The position numbers were made by a program, and so were the translations under genes. A DNA stretch of 37,159 nt from Micromonospora coerulea (GTDB taxonomy: Bacteria > Actinomycetota > Actinomycetes > Mycobacteriales > Micromonosporaceae): NCBI RefSeq assembly GCF_016598485.1, contig NZ_JAEMUW010000038.1, positions 1 through 37,159 of the forward strand, read 5' to 3'. Within the stretch, counting starts at the first letter, position 1. Each line of letters starts with the position of its first letter. The notes below the pieces were generated by a model that did no database searches, was not told the origin of the DNA, and saw nothing but the letters and a program-made list of their open reading frames with translations. Shown in pieces: positions 14,948-21,037 of this stretch.

Positions 14948-15742
14948 ATGACTTACGATCTCTCACCCACGTCCTCCACGCGGCAGGAGTCGAACAACGG
15001 CGGTGGCGTCCGCGACCAGGCCCGCCAGGTCGGCTCGGAGACCGCGAACGCGGGCGGCGCGGTCGCCCAGACCGCCAAGGAGCAGGGCCAGGAGGTGGTG
15101 GGCGAGGCGAAGCGCCAGGCCCGCAACCTCTACGGCGAGGCCCGCTACCAGGTCGCCGCCCAGACGAGCCAGCAGCAGCAGCGCGCGGCCGGTGGGCTCC
15201 GGTCGCTGGCCGAGGAGATGCGCTCGATGGCGCAGAACAGCGGCCAGTCCGGCCCGGTCAGCGAGCTGGCCCACCAGGCCGCCGACCGGGTGCACGGCGT
15301 GGCCGGCTGGCTGGAGCAGCGCGAGCCCGGCGACATCCTCCGCGAGGTGAAGACCTACGCCCGCCGCAACCCGGGCACCTTCCTGATCGGCGCCGCCGTT
15401 CTCGGCGTGCTCGCCGGCCGGCTGACCAAGAACATCGCCGCCGCCGGTGACGAGCACGGCACCGCCCAGCGGGCGTACGGCACCGGCTACGACCCGGACC
15501 GGACCGCGGTCATCCCGACCTCGCGCGCCGTGCCGGATCAGGTGCCGCCGGGCGGCTACCTCGACCCGACGCCGGGCAGCTACGCCGACCCGCAGACCAG
15601 CTACGCCGAGCCGGGCGGCTACACCGACCCGACCCGCGGCGGCTACGCCGAGCCGCAGACCGGCACCGGCCAGCCGTTGCCGCCGGTGAGCCAGACCGAC
15701 CCGCTGCCGGGCGTGCCGTCGAGCGGTGTCACCCGTCCGTGA
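14948..15742 (+). CDS. YtxH-like membrane-associated protein with Tyr-rich tail repeats
   Basis: A 264-aa protein. The N-terminal ~130 residues are Gln/Ala-rich and probably helical (QVGSETANAGGAVAQTAKEQ, then AKRQARNLYGEARYQV). A segment NPGTFLIGAAVLGVLAGRLTKN (about residues 140-160) looks like one membrane helix. The tail contains at least five short repeats of the form G-x-Y-x-[DE]-P (GGYLDP, GSYADP, TSYAEP, GGYTDP, GGYAEP). The architecture resembles actinobacterial proteins annotated as YtxH or nutrient-deprivation-induced; the function is not known. It heads an operon with a phage-holin-family protein and a DUF3618 protein, a common trio. The ATG at 14948 is the only plausible start. 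Confidence 0.8.
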   Translation: MTYDLSPTSSTRQESNNGGGVRDQARQVGSETANAGGAVAQTAKEQGQEVVGEAKRQARNLYGEARYQVAAQTSQQQQRAAGGLRSLAEEMRSMAQNSGQSGPVSELAHQAADRVHGVAGWLEQREPGDILREVKTYARRNPGTFLIGAAVLGVLAGRLTKNIAAAGDEHGTAQRAYGTGYDPDRTAVIPTSRAVPDQVPPGGYLDPTPGSYADPQTSYAEPGGYTDPTRGGYAEPQTGTGQPLPPVSQTDPLPGVPSSGVTRP

Positions 15743-15773
15743 GCGGCCGATCCGTCAGAAGGGAGGCGACGGC

Positions 15774-16241
15774 ATGACCATGCCGACGCAGGGGTCCGGA
15801 CTCGACTCCGGTTATCAGCCGGAGGCGGGCGCCCCGCACACCGCGGACGAGGTCCGGCAGAGCTCCATCGGTGAGCTGATGCGCCAGGTGACCACCGACC
15901 TGTCCACGCTGATGCGGCAGGAGGTCGAGCTGGCCAAGGCGGAGATCCGCCAGGAGGGCAAGAAGGCGGGCAAGGCCGCCGGGCTCTTCGGCGGCGCCGG
16001 CTTCGGCGGCTACATGGTGGCGCTCTTCCTCTCGATCGCGCTCTGGGCCGGGCTGTCCAACGTGATGGACGCCGGCTGGGCCGCGCTGATCGTGGCCGTC
16101 ATCTGGGCGGTCATCGCCGCGGTCCTCTACTCCATGGCCAAGAAGAACGCCGAGCGCATTCGCGGCCTCAAGCAGACCAACGACAGCGTGCAGCGCATCC
16201 CCGACGCGCTCAAGCCGCACCCGGAGGGAGTCACCCGATGA
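15774..16241 (+). CDS. Phage holin family protein (DUF1469-like) membrane protein
   Basis: A 155-aa protein of the Phage_holin_3_6 (DUF1469) type. An amphipathic N-terminal helix (SIGELMRQVTTDLSTLMRQE, VELAKAEIRQEGKKAG) precedes two transmembrane helices (GYMVALFLSIALWAGLSNVM and AALIVAVIWAVIAAVLYSMA). Despite the name such proteins are chromosomal and are not lysis holins. They usually sit next to DUF3618 genes and are thought to be envelope-associated. The ATG at 15774 follows GGGAGG at 15761-15766. The stop codon overlaps the next start by 4 bases (ATGA), indicating translational coupling. Confidence 0.88.
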   Translation: MTMPTQGSGLDSGYQPEAGAPHTADEVRQSSIGELMRQVTTDLSTLMRQEVELAKAEIRQEGKKAGKAAGLFGGAGFGGYMVALFLSIALWAGLSNVMDAGWAALIVAVIWAVIAAVLYSMAKKNAERIRGLKQTNDSVQRIPDALKPHPEGVTR

Positions 16242-16888
16242 GCACCGACCCCGCCCAGATCCGCCGGGAGATCGAGGCCACCCGTAACAGCCTGAGCTCC
16301 GACGTGGACGCGCTGGCGTACAAGGTCAGCCCGGGCCGCATCGTCGACGACCGCAAGCAGCGGGCGCGCAACGCGCTCCAGAATGTGAGGGACAAGGTCA
16401 TGGGAACCGCCTCGGACTACGGTCACCACACCGGTGACGCCGCCCACTCGGTGGCCGACCACGCCTCCTCGGCGGCCGCCACCGTCGGCGACAAGGCGCA
16501 CGCCGCCGCCTCCACCGTCGGCGACGCCGCCCAGCGGGCCCCGCAGGTACTGCGGGAGAAGTCCGAGGGCAACCCGCTGGCCGCCGGCCTGATCGCGTTC
16601 GGGGCCGGCATGCTGGTCTCCTCGCTGATCCCGGCCACCCGCCGCGAGCAGCAGGTGGCCACGCAGGTCAGGGAGCGGGCCGGCGAGCACGCCGGCACGG
16701 TGAAGGAGAAGCTGGGCGAGGTGGCCAGCGAGCTCAAGGAGGAGCTGCGCGAGCCGGCGCAGCACGCCACCGAGTCGGTGAAGTCCACCGCCCAGGACGC
16801 GGTCCACGCGGTCAAGGACGACACGAAGTCGGCCGCCCAGGACGTCAAGGAGACCGCGCAGCAGTCCCGCGACCAGGTCCGGTACTGA
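16238..16888 (+). CDS. DUF3618 domain-containing protein
   Basis: A 216-aa protein with the N-terminal DUF3618 motif (PAQIRREIEATRNSLSSDVD), followed by a long Ala/Lys/Glu-rich helical region. A short hydrophobic segment (LAAGLIAFGAGMLVSSLIPA, about residues 121-140) may be a membrane anchor. The tail (TESVKSTAQDAVHAVKDD) resembles LEA/apolipoprotein-like amphipathic helices common in desiccation- or stress-related proteins. It overlaps the preceding gene by 4 bases and ends before a bidirectional terminator hairpin. Its biochemical function is unknown. Confidence 0.85.
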   Translation: MSTDPAQIRREIEATRNSLSSDVDALAYKVSPGRIVDDRKQRARNALQNVRDKVMGTASDYGHHTGDAAHSVADHASSAAATVGDKAHAAASTVGDAAQRAPQVLREKSEGNPLAAGLIAFGAGMLVSSLIPATRREQQVATQVRERAGEHAGTVKEKLGEVASELKEELREPAQHATESVKSTAQDAVHAVKDDTKSAAQDVKETAQQSRDQVRY

Positions 16889-16907
16889 CCCCGTTCCTCG
16901 TACGCCG

Positions 16908-16952
16908 CAGCTCGCGGCCACGCCCGGCACCCGCCGGGCAGGCCGCGAGCTG
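16908..16952. terminator. Bidirectional terminator between convergent genes
   Basis: A perfect 12-bp stem (16908-16919 with 16941-16952) encloses a second perfect 7-bp stem (16922-16928 with 16933-16939) and a 4-base loop. It lies exactly between the convergent DUF3618 and glycosyltransferase genes, so it can serve both strands. Confidence 0.8.
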
Positions 16953-16973
16953 TCGCGTGGGCGGACCTCGCCG

Positions 16974-18128
16974 TCAGGCGCGCGGCCGGCCCCCGGGGCA
17001 GCCGTCGGCCTCCACCCAGAGCCGCAGCTCGCCGGGGCCGCCGCGGGCCAGCCGGCGGCGCAGGGCGCGCGGGGAGTGCGCGGCGTCGCGGAGCCGGGCG
17101 CCGGCGTAGGGGACCCCGCCGCGCAGCCGCCGGCCCAGCGCCAGCCAGGAGCAGACCCCCCGTTCCAGGACCCAGAGCGGGGCGGCCAGCGCGGTGTGCG
17201 CCGGGAAGACCCGGGTGCCGCCGGCCCGGCGGCGGCCCAGCTCGGCCACCGCCACGGTCAGCGCGGCGGCCCGGAGCAGCAGCCCCGGGCGGCCGGCGGC
17301 GAGGGCGGCCAGCGCGCCGGGCAGCACCGCCAGCGAGGTCGCCAGCCGGACCGGTTGGGCCAGGTCGTCGTACGCCTGCCGGACCCGCTGCCCGCGGAAA
17401 TGCGCGGCGGTCGGCGGCAGCCGGCGTACGTGCAGCCAGGCGGGGGTGGCGGTGGCCCCGCCGTACGCCCGCACGGTGCGGACCAGCTCCAGGTTCTCGA
17501 AGAGCACGTCGGGGTCGTAGCCGCCCATGGCGCGGAACGTGCTCCGGCGCACCGCCAGGGTGCCCGGCCAGTCCCCGCCGAACGCCCGGTTGAGCAGGAT
17601 CCGGCCGGTGTCCCACCAGGCGTGCCAGGGCAGCGGGTCGAAGTGGTTCTGCGGCCGGACCAGGTCCACCCGGTCCAGCAGCTCGTGCACCGCGCGCAGC
17701 CCCGCCTCGTCGTACCGGACGTCGTCGTCGGCGATCACCACGTGCTCGTGCCGGGCCAGGGCCACCCCGGTCAGCACCCCCAGCACCTTGCCGTTGGCGC
17801 CGTGCAGCGCGGGATCGGGGCGGACGTGCCGGACCAGTTCCCGCCACGCGGCGGCGTGCCGGGCGAAGCGGTCCGGCGCGGAGCCGTCGACCACCGTCAC
17901 GTCCACCCAGCCGGCGAGGGCGCGCAGATGATCGGTGAGCTCCGCCAGGCCGCTGTCCTCGGTCCAGCGCAGCGGCAGGACGTACTCGATCGGCAGGTGG
18001 GGGCGCGGCCGGGCGCCCGGCGCGGCGGCCGACCCGGCGAGGACCGGGGCGGCGGGCCCGGTGGCCGCGCGGAGCCGGTCGGTGACCGCGGGCGGGCGGG
18101 CGTCGGGGCCGCGGGCCGGGGCGCTCAC
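16974..18128 (-). CDS. Glycosyltransferase family 2-like protein
   Basis: A 384-aa GT-A-fold glycosyltransferase, which would transfer a sugar from a nucleotide-sugar donor. The N-terminal strand PIEYVLPLRWTED and the VDVTVVDGS segment form the nucleotide-binding fold. VIADDDVRYDE (about residues 134-144) is the DxD-type metal site. FENLELVRTVRAYGG and HVRRLPPTAAHFRGQRVRQ fit the acceptor and QxxRW-like region. The C-terminal part is hydrophobic (LATSLAVLPGALAALAAG), suggesting membrane association. The GTG start at 18128 overlaps the stop codon of the upstream methyltransferase (GTGA), so the two are coupled. The acceptor is unknown. Confidence 0.85.
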   Translation of the reverse strand: MSAPARGPDARPPAVTDRLRAATGPAAPVLAGSAAAPGARPRPHLPIEYVLPLRWTEDSGLAELTDHLRALAGWVDVTVVDGSAPDRFARHAAAWRELVRHVRPDPALHGANGKVLGVLTGVALARHEHVVIADDDVRYDEAGLRAVHELLDRVDLVRPQNHFDPLPWHAWWDTGRILLNRAFGGDWPGTLAVRRSTFRAMGGYDPDVLFENLELVRTVRAYGGATATPAWLHVRRLPPTAAHFRGQRVRQAYDDLAQPVRLATSLAVLPGALAALAAGRPGLLLRAAALTVAVAELGRRRAGGTRVFPAHTALAAPLWVLERGVCSWLALGRRLRGGVPYAGARLRDAAHSPRALRRRLARGGPGELRLWVEADGCPGGRPRA

Positions 18129-18865
18129 GCCCCCGTCCCACGCCGGTAGACGGTGATGTGCTCGCGGCTGTCGTCGGTGAACGGCCGGGCGGTCCAGTCC
18201 GCCCACCGGCTCTCCCGGGTCATCCCGGCCAGCTGTGCCATCAGGTCCAGCTCGGCCGGCCACGCGTAGCGGTGGTTGGCCGGCAGCAGGTGCATCCCGT
18301 CGTCAGTCAGCCACACCTTGGTGGTGGTCATCCGCTGCTCGGCGGGGTGCAGCTCGGCCGCCTCCAGCAGCACCGCGTCCGGGGCCACCCGGATCGGGCG
18401 CAGCGCGCCCCCGGCGCGGAAGGCGCCCGGGTCGGGCACCCACGCCTCGATCACGAACCGGCCGCCGGGGCGCAGGTGCGCGGCGGCGTTACGGAAGCAG
18501 GCGACCTGGGCGGCCTGGTCCGGCAGCGCGAAGATCGTGTTGAAGGCGAGCAGCACCAGGCCGAACTCGCCGGGGGCCCGGGTGTGGGCGAAGTCGCCGA
18601 CGGCCACCTCCACCCGGTTCCCGCCCGGCTTGGCCCGCAGCCGGTCCACCATCTCCGGCGATCCCTCCACCCCGGCGACCCGCAGCCCCCGCTCCAGCAG
18701 CGGCAGCGCCAGCCGGCCGGTGCCGATGCCGAACTCGCAGACGGGACCCCCGTCCGCCAGCGCCATCAGCCGGTTCACCGCGGTCTCCGGATCCAGGTGG
18801 CCGTACGCCTCGTCATAGACGTCGGCCGGGATGCGGCGGCCGTACTCGCTGGGGTCGAAGGCCAA
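18125..18865 (-). CDS. Class I SAM-dependent methyltransferase
   Basis: A 246-aa methyltransferase. Motif I is CEFGIGTGRLALPL (about residues 45-58), the acidic ribose-binding residue follows in VAGVEGSPEM, and the post-motif region reads FGLVLLAFNTIFALPDQ, then LRPGGRFVIEAWVPDP. It resembles the Methyltransf_25 family; the substrate is unknown. I chose a TTG start at 18865 (TLAFDPSEYGRRIPADVYDE), because it has GGGAGG directly upstream with good spacing. A longer reading from an upstream ATG lacks one. It is the first gene of a two-gene operon with the glycosyltransferase, under a possible stress-type promoter at 18906-18930. Confidence 0.88.
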   Translation of the reverse strand: MAFDPSEYGRRIPADVYDEAYGHLDPETAVNRLMALADGGPVCEFGIGTGRLALPLLERGLRVAGVEGSPEMVDRLRAKPGGNRVEVAVGDFAHTRAPGEFGLVLLAFNTIFALPDQAAQVACFRNAAAHLRPGGRFVIEAWVPDPGAFRAGGALRPIRVAPDAVLLEAAELHPAEQRMTTTKVWLTDDGMHLLPANHRYAWPAELDLMAQLAGMTRESRWADWTARPFTDDSREHITVYRRGTGA

Positions 18866-18905
18866 GGTCGCCTCCCGGCGGAACAGGGGATCGGGTCTCC
18901 GCCGG

Positions 18906-18930
18906 GTGCCCGGAATTCCGCCCATCAAAC
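18906..18930 (-). promoter_or_regulatory. SigB/SigF-type promoter (GTTT-N15-GGGCAC), divergent partner
   Basis: On the minus strand GTTT (18927-18930) and GGGCAC (18906-18911) are 15 bases apart. The -10 box deviates by one base from GGGTA. It would start the methyltransferase mRNA about 35 bases before its TTG. It lies 9 bases from the divergent GTTT-N15-GGGTAG site. Confidence 0.4.
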
Positions 18931-18939
18931 CGCTTTGTC

Positions 18940-18964
18940 GTTTCGACGCCGCCACGCCGGGTAG
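18940..18964 (+). promoter_or_regulatory. SigB/SigF-type promoter (GTTT-N15-GGGTAG) of the redox operon
   Basis: GTTT (18940-18943) and GGGTAG (18959-18964) are separated by 15 bases, agreeing in five of six -10 positions and all -35 positions with the mycobacterial SigF consensus GTTT-N15-17-GGGTAT. It lies 52 bases before the SRPBCC gene. This is the best match of the set. Confidence 0.65.
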
Positions 18965-19016
18965 CGCTCCGGGACGCGGGCGGTCCATCCCCGGACGCCC
19001 CGGTGGAGGAGACGTG

Positions 19017-19655
19017 ATGACCAGCAACGGAACGAGGTGGGCGCTGGCGGGCGCCGCCACGGTGACCGCGGTCGGTGTCGGCCGGGTGGTCGCCCGACGG
19101 CGGCGTCGACACCAGCCGGATCGGGCGGGCGGCTGGTACGTCGTCCACCGGGGGATCACGGTGGACCGGCCGGTGGACGCCGTGATCGGCTTCTGGAGCG
19201 ACCGGGAACGGCTGGACCGGGCACTTGCCGAGTGGGCGACCCTGGAACAGCTCGACGAGAACCGATGGCGCTGCGTGGCGCGCGACCCGGCCGGCGGGCG
19301 CACCGAGTGGCGGGCCGAAATCAGCGTCGACGGCCCCCGCCGGCTGAGCTGGCGGGTCACCCGCGGGCCGGTGATCCAGCAGGGGCAGGTCGAGCTGGTT
19401 CCGGCCCCGCAGGATCGGGGCACCGAGATCCGGGCCGAGCTGCGCTGGCGGTCCGGCCGGGTCCGCCGGGCGCTCGGGCTGACCACCCGCCGGGACCCGG
19501 ACCGGGGGCTGCGGGACGCGCTGCGCCGGATCAAGTCGCTGATCGAGACCGGCCAGATGATCGACACCCGGCACGACCCGTCCGGGCGCAGCCCGAAGCA
19601 GGAGGCGGCGACCAACAAGGTCCGCGAGAAGCTGATGGCGGGAGGCCGGCCGTGA
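19017..19655 (+). CDS. SRPBCC family (START/Bet v 1-like) membrane-anchored protein
   Basis: A 212-aa protein. It begins with a hydrophobic anchor (WALAGAATVTAVGVGRVVA) and a basic stop (RRRRRH). A SRPBCC-fold domain follows, recognised by VHRGITVDRPVDAVIGFWSD, LEQLDENRWRCVA, and the LSWRVTRGP strand. Such domains bind hydrophobic ligands in a deep cavity; the ligand here is unknown. The C-terminal helix is DRGLRDALRRIKSLIETGQ. The ATG at 19017 follows a strong GGAGGAGA. It is the first gene of the operon with the alcohol dehydrogenase and molybdoenzyme and is preceded by a stress-type promoter. Its stop codon overlaps the next GTG start. Confidence 0.88.
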   Translation: MTSNGTRWALAGAATVTAVGVGRVVARRRRRHQPDRAGGWYVVHRGITVDRPVDAVIGFWSDRERLDRALAEWATLEQLDENRWRCVARDPAGGRTEWRAEISVDGPRRLSWRVTRGPVIQQGQVELVPAPQDRGTEIRAELRWRSGRVRRALGLTTRRDPDRGLRDALRRIKSLIETGQMIDTRHDPSGRSPKQEAATNKVREKLMAGGRP

Positions 19656-20830
19656 GGGCGCTGTGCTGGGAGGGCGTCGGCAAGCTCGCCGTCCGCGACG
19701 TGCCGGAGCCGCGGATCCGCGCCCAGGGCGACATCATCGTCAAGGTCCGGGCCAGCAGCGTCTGCGGCTCCGACCTGCACCTGATCAACGGCTACCTGCC
19801 GGCGATGCGGGAGGGCGACATCCTCGGCCACGAGTTCATGGGCGAGGTGGTGGAGACCGGCCCGAGCGTCCAGCGGCTCAAGGTGGGCGACCGGGTGGTG
19901 GTCGGCTCGGTGGTGGCCTGCGGCTCCTGCTGGTACTGCCGCACCGAGCAGTACTCGCTCTGCGACAACTCCAACCCGCAGCCGGTGATCCCGGAGAAGC
20001 TCTGGGGGCACTCGCCGGCCGGCATCCTCGGCTACTCGCACGCGGCCGGCGGCTACTCCGGCAGCCACGCCGAGTACATCCGGGTGCCCTTCGGCGACGT
20101 CGGCGCGTTCACCGTGCCCGACGGGGTGCCGGACGACTCGGTGGTCTTCGCCTCCGACGCGATGCCGACGGGCTGGATGGCCGCCGACTTCTGCGGACTG
20201 AAGGGCGGCGAGGTGGTGGCGGTCTGGGGCGCCGGCGGGGTGGGCCAGATGGCCGCCCGGGCCGCCCAGCTCCTCGGGGCCGGGCGGGTCATCGTCATCG
20301 ACCGGCTGCCCGAGCGGCTGGGGACCGCCGCCGACCGGCTCGGCGTGGAGACCGTCAACTACGCCGAGACCGACGTGCTGGAGGCGCTGCGCGAGATGAC
20401 CGCGGGCCGGGGGCCGGACGCCTGCATCGAGGCCGTCGGCATGGAGGCGCACGATGTGGGACCGACCTACGCGTACGACAAGGCGAAGCAGTCGGCCCGG
20501 CTGACCACCGACCGGCCCACCTCGGTACGCCAGGCGATCATGGCCTGCCGCAAGGGCGGCACGGTCAGCATCGTCGGCGTGTACGGCGGCCTGGTCGACA
20601 AGTTCCCGCTGGGCGCGGCGATGAACAAGGCCCTGGTGCTGCGGATGGGGCAGATGCACGCCCAGCGGTACATCCCGATGCTGCTCGACCGGCTCGCCGC
20701 CGGCGAGATCGACCCCGGCTACCTGGCCACCCACCCCATGTCCCTGGAGGAGGGCGCCCGCGGCTACGAGATGTTCGAGAAGAAGGAGGAGGGCTGCCTG
20801 CGTACCGTCCTGCACCCGAAGCGGTCCTGA
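19652..20830 (+). CDS. Zinc-dependent alcohol dehydrogenase (formaldehyde-dehydrogenase-like MDR)
   Basis: A 392-aa medium-chain dehydrogenase that oxidises an alcohol or aldehyde adduct with NAD(P). The catalytic zinc ligands are C38 (VCGSDLH) and H60 with E61 (GHE). The structural zinc has four cysteines, C90, C93, C96 and C104 (ACGSCWYCRTEQYSLC). The Rossmann motif is VWGAGGVGQMAARAAQ. The extra segment after SNPQPVIPEKLWG and the long insert near KQSARLTTDRP place it among the longer formaldehyde-dehydrogenase-like members, which do not all need glutathione. The GTG start at 19652 overlaps the SRPBCC stop (GTGA). Redox coupling with the downstream molybdoenzyme is inferred from the operon only. 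Confidence 0.9.
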   Translation: MRALCWEGVGKLAVRDVPEPRIRAQGDIIVKVRASSVCGSDLHLINGYLPAMREGDILGHEFMGEVVETGPSVQRLKVGDRVVVGSVVACGSCWYCRTEQYSLCDNSNPQPVIPEKLWGHSPAGILGYSHAAGGYSGSHAEYIRVPFGDVGAFTVPDGVPDDSVVFASDAMPTGWMAADFCGLKGGEVVAVWGAGGVGQMAARAAQLLGAGRVIVIDRLPERLGTAADRLGVETVNYAETDVLEALREMTAGRGPDACIEAVGMEAHDVGPTYAYDKAKQSARLTTDRPTSVRQAIMACRKGGTVSIVGVYGGLVDKFPLGAAMNKALVLRMGQMHAQRYIPMLLDRLAAGEIDPGYLATHPMSLEEGARGYEMFEKKEEGCLRTVLHPKRS

Positions 20831-20841
20831 CCAGCGCGGTC

Positions 20842-20867
20842 GATTCGTTTGCGCATCGCGGGGGTAG
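20842..20867 (+). promoter_or_regulatory. Internal SigB/SigF-type promoter (GATT-N16-GGGTAG)
   Basis: GATT (20842-20845) and GGGTAG (20862-20867) are 16 bases apart, between the dehydrogenase stop and the mini-ORF at 20878. It would give the molybdoenzyme genes a second start of transcription. Confidence 0.45.
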
Positions 20868-20877
20868 TGCACTCGTC

Positions 20878-21034
20878 ATGCCCGCGAACGAGGAGAACCC
20901 GTCCCGCGCGACCACCGCCGTCAGGGCGTTCGGCGGCAGCGGCGGTGCTCCTGGTGACCGCGGTCGACCGGCTGTTCAACCGGGCCACCGGCCGGCCGAT
21001 GCCGCTGTGGCGGGGCCCGTCCGAGGAGGGCTGA
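20878..21034 (+). pseudogene. Mini-ORF (about 51 aa) broken by a +1 frameshift
   Basis: From the ATG at 20878 the frame reads MPANEENPSRATTAVRAFGG and then turns into nonsense. One base further on, the sequence continues sensibly (AVLLVTAVDRLFNRATGRP, MPLWRGPSEEG) to a TGA at 21032-21034, three bases before the molybdoenzyme ATG. Removal of one G near 20941 would restore a 51-aa protein with a short hydrophobic segment (AVLLVTAV). Its tight fit between promoter and next gene suggests a real small gene, perhaps an accessory subunit. It is either mutated or misassembled. The function is unknown. Confidence 0.55.
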
Positions 21035-21037
21035 GAG

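Noticed and set aside
15774..16241. Prophage remnant suggested by the phage-holin-family gene
   Set aside because: This family is a common chromosomal partner of DUF3618 genes, and no other phage gene is nearby.
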